Source of the DNA: Strigamia acuminata
Lineage: Eukaryota > Arthropoda > Chilopoda > Geophilomorpha > Linotaeniidae
Direction: 5' to 3'
Assembly: GCA_949358305.1 (NCBI GenBank)
Contig: OX442315.1
Coordinates: 8,954,427-9,018,426 of the forward strand
Length of the DNA: 64,000 nucleotides
Shown here piece after piece: positions 25,501-36,800 of this stretch. The position numbers and the translations under genes were made by a program. The notes beneath the pieces were generated by a model that saw only the letters and a program-made list of their open reading frames with translations, did no database searches and was not told the origin of the DNA. How positions within the stretch are numbered: the stretch's first letter is position 1; each line of letters begins with the position of its first letter.

Positions 25501-26464
25501 TAGGAGACGGGAGGGGGAAGGGGGCTTTTAGTTGGTTTGATCAATTTTGACCTTTTTTTAGTCGGTTTGTTCCATTTAGAGATTTGTTTAAGTCGTTTTG
25601 GTCAATCGAAGTTCAAAATGAAAATGGTGAACATGAAAATAAATCGGTTTTTCCATAAAAACACCAAGTATAGTACGAAAAAATGCATTTTAAAACTATA
25701 ATTTCGAAAAAAAATTGTGAACATAACCTAACTCACCGTTTTCTTGCAGAAAAATATTACTACTTTATTAAAAAACATGATAATTAAACGTGCATTTGTA
25801 CTTTCTGTTAAAATTGAAGATTTTTAGAATTCGAAGTCGTAGACTTTAAGAAAATATGTTGCACGATTTTGGAAAAGAATTATAGTGGTGTCCAAACTAT
25901 CCAACTAAAGAACCACAATTTATGTGACGAATGGGCACAAAGGTGATCACTGATCAACGCGACGTTTCAGCGTTGGATTGGTTTTGTACCTGTTCGCCGC
26001 AAAAATCAAAATAAACCTTTTTTAAAAGTCTGTAATGTCAAATTGTTTATCAAACGGTGTGTTGTCACTTTCCACTACTAATTCGATCGATTCCACGGTA
26101 TTTCGCAGATTTTTAAATTGCTGAATTATGTTTAAAAAAGGGAACCACAACCACAATTCGTTGGTGAAATAAAAGAATAATAATTCGTAATTAATCTTGA
26201 ATGGGAACTTGTTGAAATGATCCATTTGTGTTAATCACTTTAATTAAAAATTTACAAATTCAAAATTCAAAATTTACGAATACAAATACGTATTGCATAC
26301 GCAATATATTTCTCCTAAAATTGCCTGGAAACACGTGCTATTTTTGTCGTGTCACGAGGGTCAAAACGAGACGTATCTCTCGCGTTTGGTTGAACATGAA
26401 AATGCACACGGAAAAACGCACCTTTACGAGATTTGGCATCAATTGCTAGATGACTAATTTTTTC

Positions 26465-26735
26465 GAATTCCGCGGTTATTCAGTTTCAATTTATATTCAA
26501 AATATTATTTCCGCGCTTATTCAGTTTCCAATTTCTGATGATCTTATTACCGGTACATGTTATTTTCAATTTCCGCGCTTATTCAGTTTGGATTTCTACA
26601 TTCCGCACTAATTCAATTGTTGGTTTTGCAATTCCGCGCCAATTCATTCCGCGCTCAATCAAACAATATAAAATGCTATTTCGAAATAAAAAATTTATTC
26701 CGCGGCAATTCTTTCCGCGCTTATTACGAATCCCC
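26465..26735 (+). repeat. Right cluster of CpG-rich TTCCGCGCTTATTCAG motif
   Basis: Seven or more copies of the same motif, here mostly in one orientation, with variants such as TTCCGCACTAATTCAATT and TTCCGCGCCAATTCATTCC. Together with 25160-25500 it brackets about 1 kb with no clear coding content. Confidence 0.7.
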
Positions 26736-26861
26736 GTCACAAACACAGAACCACCTCTGCAGCGCAGGAGAACAAGAAGAAATCTTGCCGAAATTCCATA
26801 ATTTTTGGTGACTGTGCAAGAAACAGGATAAGAGGAAATTGCAGTGACACTTGATGAATAG

Positions 26862-27167
26862 GAAGCCATTAGGGAAAGTCAACAATTACGGCATGTGGAA
26901 TTGTTGCCTGCAGAAACACTTGTATTGACATTCGAGCTAATCACGTTCTTCAGTGGTGCCATTGCCGATTTAGTGGTGCATAAGGAATTGACCGCATTCA
27001 CTTGTATGCTTTGTAGCACTCGCCAGTGGAACATTGCGCACAAACGTGAGCATATGGCCTGCACATCATGTCTGAAGCGGGCTGTCGAAATTGATGTCCA
27101 ATTGAAATGCCATCTTTGTAGATATGTGGTCATTGCGGTCGATAATCTGACACGACTATTCACATAA
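26862..27167 (+). CDS. Possible RING-like zinc finger ORF fragment
   Basis: Directly downstream of the right motif cluster, this frame has visibly higher GC than its flanks. It contains TCMLCST, AHKREHMACTSC and KCHLCRY, giving C-x2-C, H-x3-H-x2-C-x2-C, C-x2-C. The order and spacing resemble a C-terminal RING finger with one atypical ligand position. A TAG at 26859-26861 closes the frame upstream, so this is either the last exon of something or a decayed copy. No conserved catalytic domain was seen, and the overlapping minus-strand frame (26879-27202) is probably a shadow. Confidence 0.3.
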   Translation, partial: EAIRESQQLRHVELLPAETLVLTFELITFFSGAIADLVVHKELTAFTCMLCSTRQWNIAHKREHMACTSCLKRAVEIDVQLKCHLCRYVVIAVDNLTRLFT

Positions 27168-27202
27168 TGACAAAACAATGACATAGGACGGAACAGTGAC
27201 AA

Positions 27203-28267
27203 AACGGAACAGAAACTTTTTTTTTTTAAATTCGGGGCGGAATTAAAACCATCCCAATATCAAATATTTCAGATTTGGAATGGAATTCGGAGAGGCCGAA
27301 AATTGGACGAGCGAATTTTAATTAGGTCGAGACGGAACTGCATTCATAATAATTCATAATATTACCACTAAAATCAATAGAAGCAATAAAAAATAATAAT
27401 TCAAAATTTGAAAAAAATTGTGCAGAACAGGGTGCGAACTGCGAAGTTTGAATTTAACATCTCTGCAAGTATAGTGTTGTCATTGGATTTTTTCTGCTCA
27501 CTATTTGAAAAAACAACTTGCTAGCAGGCCTGTTATTCCACCGTTTTGAAATTGAGATTGCTACATCATCAATATTGAAGGAAATAGAAATAAGAAGTCT
27601 CAGAAAAACCTCTGCAAAAATAAATTACATCCATGAATTGCTTCAACAAAAAAAAAATTATAAACCTGAAACATCTACAAGGATTCTTTTCAAGAAAATT
27701 GTCAAGTCATTGGTTTTAATTTTCCAAGCAAAATGCAGGAAAAAATTGTTTACAATCTATTTTCACTACATACAATTAGTTTGAAAAGTCATCAAAAACT
27801 CTCCCTTGAGGATTTTTTTTCCCAATAGTTTAATTAAAGTTTCATTTATTATTAAAATTCAGCAATTAGGAACCCTGAAATACCTAAACCCGGCCCTGTA
27901 TAAAATCAACACAAATGCAACAAATCTATCCTAGTAAGCCTTCATTGTGATAACTCATCTTCTTGCAAAATGTGGAATTTAAATTTCATGACTAAATTTA
28001 AATGAGCTCAGAGTGTGAAGATTCAAACATAGCATTATAGATTACACTGCATTAAGCTTAGTTCTATCTGTTTATCTCGCTGCCATATGTTTTCTATTGT
28101 GCCAATTAATTTCAGTTCACACAATTTGCCTGTAATGTATTTAATTGAATTTATTGTTTTAAAGCTCAAGTATACTGAGTGGGATTTTTACATTTTCTGA
28201 AAAGCCATAATCATCGGAAAAAAAAATGTCGATTCAAAATTCGATTCAAATTTTTTTTAAATGTGAC
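27203..28267. other. Non-coding stretch
   Basis: The ORF at 27518-27784 is K/I-rich and domain-free. AAACCCGGCCCTG at about 27884-27896 looks like the end of a hAT-type element. Confidence 0.35.
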
Positions 28268-28807
28268 ATTTACCATGTTTACATGTTACCAGTTATCTAG
28301 ATAAGTAAAAATGCGAATTTTTACTTATCTAGAAAACTGCATGCGTTTACCAAGAATCAGTTTTCCAAAAAATGTAACCTCATACGACGTATTTAACTTT
28401 CTGTTAAACTTGCGCATTAATCATCCACAATGCACTGTGCACAAACAATATGTCTTCCCGCCAACCTCGGAAAATATTGTTTTGTTTCGTTGGTGTTTCC
28501 CATGTAACAATATTCATTCTAACATTGCGAGCACTGTGCTTGCTCCATTTTGCCGCCATGTTTTTAAACAGTTGCATTACAGCGTTGTTGTGACGTCAGC
28601 TTATCTAGATAAGCAATGAGTGGTGTTTACATTGCAAATGGCAATGCGCAAAACACCCAAAATCTACCTCATACAAGTGGATTTTAGTTTCCCAGATAAG
28701 TTTGACTTTTCTAGAAAACTGATTTGTTTACATGATCAGTTTTCTAGAAAAGTAAAATTTGCATTTTCACTTATCTAGATAAGTGAGTACATGTAAACAT
28801 GGTAAAT
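28268..28807. mobile_element. 540-bp MITE with TTATCTAGATAAG palindromes
   Basis: Imperfect terminal inverted repeats of about 80 bp start ATTTACCATGTTTACATG and end CATGTAAACATGGTAAAT. Both carry TTATCTAGATAAG, GCATTTT/AATTTT and TTTCTAGAAAACTG blocks. The interior ORF (28311-28619) is part of the element and shows no transposase features. No target duplication was resolved. Confidence 0.8.
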
Positions 28808-31354
28808 GATAGCAACTAGGATGAAGTCATTTTTTAAAGGATTTCAAATAATCCTGTCATTCGAAAACAATGGATTGATTGAGGTCGGACATTTTGTATC
28901 TACCCCAGATCCAAGAACTGGATCCAGGTCAAATGAACTTCAAAACTGACTACGTTATTCTCCCTTCATGCATTGCTTTTTGTTCCGTACATTTTTAGAT
29001 TATTACTGTAAATATACCGCAACAATTTAATTTCTTTTCTATGATTATTGGATTTTTATTATGGACTTTCAGAAAATGTAAAAATCCTACTCAGTGCACT
29101 TGACCTTAAAATCTCTTCTAAATGATAGTTTTTTATTTTTAAAAATTAAAATTAGTTTAAAAAATGCAGTTTTAACAAATTTAAATTCCCAGTTTCGTCA
29201 CCAGAAGGCCCTGTATGTAATAATTCAATTTGAGCAGCACTAAGTTTATAGCCATTGACAAACCTAGCAGATTTTATGGACATGCTTCAGTACGTTTGCA
29301 TTTTATTTCAGTCGTTCTTGTTGCCTTTCCAGTATGATGAAACCATTTCACTTTAATCAGACCACACATACTATACATCCCAGACAATGAATGCCAAGCA
29401 AAACTTTTCGAAGCAGGAAACAGCTTTTTAATGCACCATTTTCACTTTTTATACAGTGCACAAGATACACTTTATTTTGAATTTTCTTCTCATGAAATTA
29501 ATAATATGCACAACTAGATTTGCGTGCCAAGATGAAATAAATCATAACATCTTGATGATGTTGCATCTCTTTTTTGCATTTCTCTCGTTCCTATTTGTCT
29601 TGAGACCATTTCCAAGATTGCAGCTCCACCTGGAGGCAAGGAGCTGGTGAGGTCCATTCTATTGTGGGGCAGTGACCACACACTAAGTTAATCAAACTGC
29701 TGACTGCTTTAGACAGGACATGTCTAATGAAATGGTGACCTCACAAGATTGCATCCACAGAGCAGAGACAGAATGAGACAATATTAAAATCCAGCATTTT
29801 CAGCTTGATTTTTGTCTGACATCTTAATTGAAATTTTTGGCATCTACTGTACTGTTCTTGCAGCACTCTTTTGCAGTTGTGATTTGCTTCCTGGTTATTG
29901 GAAATTTCAATTTTTAGAAGTTTTGGACTCACATCATTACAGAATTCATGAAATTGTTTGAGTTTTGTCTATAGTGAGTACATATTTGTCTGGTTAGTCA
30001 GCCCTTCACTGGACCAATGATACAAATGTGTATTTAGACTTGTTTAATAAATCAGTCTTTCAACAAATTTAAATGGTTTTTTGAATGCAACATTTCTGTC
30101 AAATTAAATTACTAACATTTTCAATCAAATTTGGCTATAATTAGACTTTATTAAGTTACTCTAACTATTTAACTCTGGAGATTTTGACCATGTGGCTTTC
30201 TTGTTGTAAATAATGACATTGAATTAATATTTCAATTTTTTTTCTGGATATAACCAAATTTACATGTTTAACAAACACTTATATATCCATAAATAAGCTT
30301 GACAATTTTTTTTGCTATTTACCATTTAATGGTCCATGACATCTGCTTGTTAAAGGAAGTGAAAGAATTACAATAGGCATGAATAATATCGTAAAAGTTG
30401 AGAATCTATTACATATTCCAAGTACCTTGTATACATCAATTTTTCCTCATTTGCCAGCAGGTGGAGATATCATTGCATTTGTGCATAAAGGAAAGCATAG
30501 GCATGCCAAACATTTATTGGAATGTGTGTTTCTGGACCCAGCACTGTGTTTTCTAAGTTTAAATCCACTTTTGGTGAGTTGATTTCTTATTTTTTTCATT
30601 CATTGCAATTTGTATCACATGTTAGGGCAAACTCATGAATAAATAAGTTATAACATGGTAATTATATTGGTGTAATTTAATTAAATTTTTGCTGGTTTGT
30701 CAATATATTTTTTTAATTAAGTTGTGATAAGAAATGATTTAAATAATTGATTAATGTTTTTTTTATTTATTTATTCAATTTGGAGTTTTTTTAATTTTCA
30801 TTTTTAGTAATGCATTGAAGATTGAGGAAGAAAAATATGAAATGTGTGTACACATGTGCATTAGATAACCATCAATTTGCATGCTGTTAAAATACAACAG
30901 GTTTATTCATTAGTCATTATTTTAATATTTTTTATTGTAGTGTTTGAAATTATTGATTTTTACAAACATTTAAATGCTAAAAGGAGCATTTGTTTATTTT
31001 TGGGGTTTTAGGTTTTATTGGTTTTTCTCACTTCCCCACTTACACATTTATTGTGCAGATATGTTAAATATTTAAGTTTAAACTTGAAAGTAAAGAAATA
31101 ATAATCATGTTTTTATTTTTTTAAGTTGGATGTTATAGTATTATTTGTAGAAAAAATATTACAATTGGAAAGGAAAAATAACTGTTTCATTGAATTTTAA
31201 AGTTATTTTTTTTTACCAAAAAGGTCAATTGCACATTTTTCTATATAAAGTTTTAGTTGATCATTCCATTAAAGTATTTTTATTTTCTAAAAAAAACCAA
31301 ATGTTTAAAAAAAATCTTCCTATTTCATTCTCAAATTATTTTTTTTAAATTTTA
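28808..31354. other. Non-coding stretch
   Basis: No supported gene was found. The ORF at 30379-30582 runs into a donor-like GGTGAGTT near 30573, but has no recognised domain. Confidence 0.35.
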
Positions 31355-31620
31355 TTTTCAACAATTTAATTTTTTGCAACAATTCAAATAATTTATTTAT
31401 TTTATGCAACAATTCCAATAATTAATTTTTTTGGCAACAATTCCAACATTTAATTTTTTTGGCAACAATTCCAATAATTTAACTTTTTGCAATAATTTCA
31501 ATAATTTAATTTTGTGCAACAATTCCAATAATTTAATTTTTTTTGCAACAATTCCAATAATTTAATTTTTTTTGCAAAAATCCCAATAATTTAATTTTTT
31601 GCGACAATTCCAATAATATT
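31355..31620 (+). repeat. About 30-bp AT-rich minisatellite
   Basis: GCAACAATTCCAATAATTTA followed by a T run repeats about nine times with small length changes in the T tract. The ORF at 31533-31766 (minus) is a by-product. Confidence 0.85.
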
Positions 31621-33320
31621 TTTAACAAATTAAAAACTAATTTATAAAAGTTTTCAAGAAGAAAAAATAAATTAAAAATTGCTCTCACATTACTTTTCCC
31701 AGCCCTCATCCACATCCACTCGACATTCAAATTAAATTTAGTAATCAATCCACTACTCCACCCCATTACAAAAAAATAAATAAAACATGACTACCCTGGT
31801 GAAACTTAAGACTACTAAACTCCATACCTGTCTTAAATTACTTACACCCATTTAATCCCACCACTTGTTGCAAACAACGATAAAAGACTGAAAATGGCAC
31901 ACCAAAGAAAAAGATGATTCCAGATGATCACCGATAACATCAAAAACCATTGTTTTCAAAAATAAAAAACATGGTGTTTGAAAGCCAAAACCACAAAAAC
32001 TTATTTTCCATTCTGCAATATTCAAGGACACATGAGAATCCCTCCATTGTCACTCCTGTATATTATGATTATAATCATAAAAAGCCATTGTAAAGCAGCA
32101 AAATTTATTGCTATTAAATTTATCCTCATCACCACAGAAGCTCATATACATCCTTACTTCTATAATTTTTGCAATCCACAAGCTAAAACTTCCAAAATGG
32201 AACCCATCTCACATGTGCAATGAAATTTAATGGGAGATGATTCATTACAAATTAATTGGATGATTGCCTGTAAATCTCCAGGTGTTTGCCAACAAACCAT
32301 CAAATTATTGAGTAAATCACTAGTTTCTGTCTATGTGGTTTTTAGTCTTTTTTTATAAACAAGAAAAACAGAAGACATGACTTACTATGAATGTATGTGA
32401 GATAATTTAGTTGTTGTATCTGTTTATAGTTTAGTTTTTGGTCGATTACAATCAGAACAATTATGTTGTCTCAATATAACGAGAAACACAATGAGTCACA
32501 CATTCGTATGCTATTGCACGTTTTGAAATACCTAGCTAACACTAAGGATAAAGTGTTATACTCACATCTTGTGATGATGGATGCTTCACCTGCAAGCATC
32601 ACTATCGAAGTTTGACCCCGATGTAACTTGTGTGGCAGCCATTTTGAATTTGGTTGTAAAACTAAAAACTGATAACAGAGCTTTCATGTTTTCTCCTGGA
32701 AATGGTTGGTCAGGTAAAGCTAAGTACACATGACCTGATTCCGTGCACTTAATGGTCACTTTCCGTGCGGCCAGATGTTTTGGTCGACGTGGTATACATA
32801 GTTCCGCTTAACACGTACGGAAACTTTCCGGCGACCGGAATTCTATTCTTTCCGGCGGTGATGGTGCCCGGAAAAATTCAATTGTTTCCGTGCACGAACA
32901 AATTCTGAGTACCCAGAAAGCATTGTGGTAATGCGATCGATCGTGACCGGTCGTACACACGACGGAGGTGGATACTGAATACAAATACAATACTAAAAAT
33001 GTTTGATTAATTTATTTTATTATTTATTATTAATTATTAATTTAAAAATACAGTAATCCATTTTTTTTTGCACAATCAAACTACGATACTTTTTAAAAGT
33101 GGTCGCCATTTGTAATTGAATAAAAAATTAATGGAATACACCCAAACAAAAGGTCCAAAACTATTTTTGTGGGTCTAAATTGTCTAAAAATTGATTAACT
33201 TTGAAACAAATATTTTTTTTTTAATTGGGTGTACCTCGTCTTTAATTTCTCAGAAATTGCTATTGGATCGCCATTTTTCATTTGTGAACTAATCCAATTT
33301 GTCATTCTCTTTGTCTCACA
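31621..33320. other. Upstream region of the GPCR gene
   Basis: No promoter element could be fixed. 32740-32960 is unusually GC-rich for the region, with repeated TTTCCG words (TTTCCGTGC, TTTCCGGCG); it may be a repeat or an upstream regulatory stretch. Confidence 0.3.
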
Positions 33321-33321
33321 G
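33308..33321 (+). promoter_or_regulatory. Possible 5'UTR splice acceptor
   Basis: CTCTTTGTCTCACAG is a good pyrimidine tract plus AG, 109 bases before the GPCR start codon. It suggests a separate upstream non-coding first exon. Confidence 0.35.
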
Positions 33322-33430
33322 ATACCACTTGTTGATGAGCATGACAGCTTCGAATTCCCAAATAAATTGCCATCTGACACCGTTGCCATCAATCTAGATC
33401 CGAGCTGAAGGAAGCCATTACTCTTGGAAA

Positions 33431-33841
33431 ATGGCTGATTATGATTTCACCGATTTCATCGCGGACAATTTGCTCCCCAACGACACTTTCGCCAACGGGA
33501 GTGCATTGGACGCGACGGCCAACTGCAGCAATGAATACTGCGTATCGGACGAGGACTACCTGGGAATGATGGAGGATTTCATCTTCCCCAACCCGTACGA
33601 ATGGGTGCTGATCGTGATGCACACTGTCGCATTCACGGTGGGAATTGCGGGCAACTTTCTGGTCGGTTTGGCCGTCTACAGGAACCAGAGCATGCAAACT
33701 GTCACCAATTACTTCATTGTCAACTTGGCGCTCGCTGATTTTTTAGTCATTTTGGTTTGTCTACCGCCGACGGTTTTGTGGGATGTCACCGAGACTTGGT
33801 TCTTTGGGAGTGTTCTTTGCAAGATTGTTGTCTACACACAG
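33431..33841 (+). CDS. GPCR exon 1 (N-terminus to start of helix 3)
   Basis: 137 codons, ending VVYTQ at a CAG/GTTTGT donor, phase 0. It begins at ATG in GGAAAATGGC. Codon use is GC-richer than the surrounding DNA. The minus-strand frame over it is a shadow. Confidence 0.9.
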
Positions 33842-36800
33842 GTTTGTTCATTTTGTGTTTAGAATGCATTACACAATGTATTATGGATGTTGTTTGTACA
33901 TTAGATAATGGATTGCAGAAATGCATTTGAAAATGCATTAATATTTGACAAGTAATAGTATTGGGAATTCATTAGATAAGAGCCAATCGAATGTGACACA
34001 CACTCATTCAGATTAACAATTAAGCCCTATACTCTGACCGACCTTAAGAAGGACCCTAACTGACAGCCTCATTACTCCTTCCTGTGGAGTGTGTCACACC
34101 ACCAGGAAAAGTAGTTTTAGTCGGTATTAATTTTAATCGATTTTTGACGATTTTTAATCAATTTTTCTCGATTTTTTATCGATTTTTGACGTTTTTTTAG
34201 CGATTTTAATCGATTTTTTACAATTTTTATTCGATTTTGATTGATTTTGATTGATTTTTAACGGTTTTAATCGATTTTAACGATTTTGAACAATATCGAT
34301 AAAACTCATTAAAATCAATCAAAATCAATCAAAATCGATTAGAAATTGTAAGAAATCGATTAAAATCGTTAAAAAATCGTTAAAAAATCGTCCAAAATCG
34401 ATAAAAATCGTTTAAAAATTGTCAAAAATCGATAAAAATAGATAGAAATCGTTAAAAAATCGATAAAAATCGATTAAAATTTAATACTGACTGAAATTAC
34501 TTTTTCTGGTGGTGTGACATACTCCACAGTTAGGAGTAATGAGGCTGTGAGTTAGGGTCCTTCTTAAGGTCGGTCAGAGTATAGATGGAGATCTAAAGGT
34601 GCCAAAATAAAATGATCACCTCACAGAGGTGGTTGTTACATCAGGTTTTTCGCATTAACTTTCAGGAGAAAATTTTTAAATTTAGACGTTGAAATTCACT
34701 TTTTAGCAGCAAAAATTCACTTTTTAGTAACAAAAAAATCAATTTTAGCAACAATAATTCACTTTTAGCAACAGTAGTTCACTTTTAGCAACAATAATTC
34801 ACTTTTAGCAACAGTAGTTCACTTTTAGCAACAATAATTCACTTTTAGCAACAATAATTCACTTTTACCAACAATAATTCACTTTTAGAAACAATAATTC
34901 ACTTTTAGCAACAATATAATTCAATTTTAGCAACAATAATTCACTTTTAGCAACAATATAATTCAATTTTAGCAACAATAATTCAATTTTAGCAACAATA
35001 ATTCACTTTTAGCAACAATAATTCTCTTTTGGCAACAATAATTCACTTTTTAGCAATAAAACATAAATTTTACCTTTAAAAAATTTTTATATATTATACT
35101 AAACTATCCACATTAAATTTACTGTAAGTGTAGCAGTTCCAGGTTCTTTAACTTTTGCTGCTTCAACTCAAGGTGGTCGCTGATACCAACTAATAAGGGT
35201 TTTGCCATAGCTCGTCTTTCAGCTCTCCACAACACGCTGAGAGCTTTTTCCGTGTGTGCGTCTTGCATTAACTCGATACAACACACGTGGCACTGGAGCT
35301 TAGTGCAAAATATGAGAAAAAATACCCAGTTTACACTTGCACCTGGAATACACACACTTCAAAGCCCAGCACTCAGAAATTGCACATGGAATTCCATTTT
35401 AAAAAAATCGAAAGAATTTAGTGAGCAAAATTAAATTCTTGCTCATCTAAATTCATTTGAATTTTAACAATAAATCTCAACGACGCTCCGATTCCACTTT
35501 AAAATATAAAATCCATTTTTTTTTGTAATTATCAACACGTGCACATTGTGTGCTCACAATGTGCACCGTTCCTTTAATGGTAATGTTGATGACATGTAAA
35601 GCTTTCTTTTCTGTTAAACTGTGCATGCTCATGTGAGACAAACTTGAGTTTTATATTTTTATGTTCATCTGCAGTTGCCATGACAACTGTGAATATTGTA
35701 GTCGTAGTAACTGAATTTTTACTGGAAAAGATCCTGAACGAAAAAACAATAATACAGCCGAAGGATTAATTAAGATGACGTTTGAATGCCATTTTAATTG
35801 AATTCTAAGCACACTTATCTTACTGCATTGAATATTTAGACAAGATATCTCCATCTCCCTATGTTCTTTAATAGACCAAAGTGTTTCAAACTGAACTCTT
35901 GGGACTCCGAGAGATGTCTAGAATGAAGAATGATGCCCAACTCGCTCATTCCTCCAGCGTTTAAAACATGAATTCATGAATAAACAATACTAGGAAGTCT
36001 TTAGGTACTTTATTTTAAAGTGACATTCAAGTATTACACAAGAATTATCACCTGTAGATGTCTGGTGTTTCACCTAGTGGCAAAATACGAAATTACTCAC
36101 AATTTTAGTTGCTAGCATAGAGTGAGGGTCCAGTTTTTGTGAACACGACTGTACAAGCGTGACACAATGAACTGCACCAAATGTAATGGATAAATGGCAA
36201 CAACCGACAAGAAGAAACACAACACCGCGACGAACTCTGACCGACCTTAAGAAAGACCCTAATTCAGTCAGTATTAAATTTTAATCGATTTTTGATGATT
36301 TATAATCGATTTTAATCGATTTTTTAACGATTTTTATTCATTTTTATCGATTTTTGACGATTTTTTAACGACTTTAATCGAATTTGATTTGATTTTTATC
36401 GATTTTAACGGTTTTAATCGATTTTTAACGGTTTTAATCGATTTTTAACGGTTTTAATCGATTTTTAACGGTTTTAATCGATTTTTACGGTTTTAATCGA
36501 TTTTTAACGAGTTTTATCGATATTGTTCAAAATCATTAAAATCGATTAAAACCATTAAAAATCAATAAAAACCAATTAAGATCGATTAAAAACTGTAAGA
36601 AATCGATTAAAATCGTTAAAAATTGATAAAAACCGTAAAAAATCGATTAAAATTTAATACCGACTAAAACTACTTTTCCTGGTGGTGTGACACACTCCAC
36701 AGTCAGGAGTAATGAGGCTGTGAGTTAGGGTCCTTCTTAAGGTCGGTCAGAGTATAGATGTAAATGTAGCATATGGCATAAGCGCGACAGGTTTTATTGT

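Noticed and set aside
26879-27202. 107-aa minus-strand ORF
   Set aside because: It is the shadow of the plus-strand RING-like frame, which has the better cysteine pattern.
21944-27896. A single 6-kb hAT element between the CAGGGATGG start and CCGGCCCTG end
   Set aside because: The two ends match only weakly, other families lie between them and no transposase was seen.
30379-30582. 67-aa ORF followed by a donor-like GGTGAGTT
   Set aside because: No domain, no acceptor-bounded partner exon and composition like the surroundings.
34700-35055. Regular 21-bp repeats
   Set aside because: Contiguous minisatellite units with no unique spacers; not an array of functional units.
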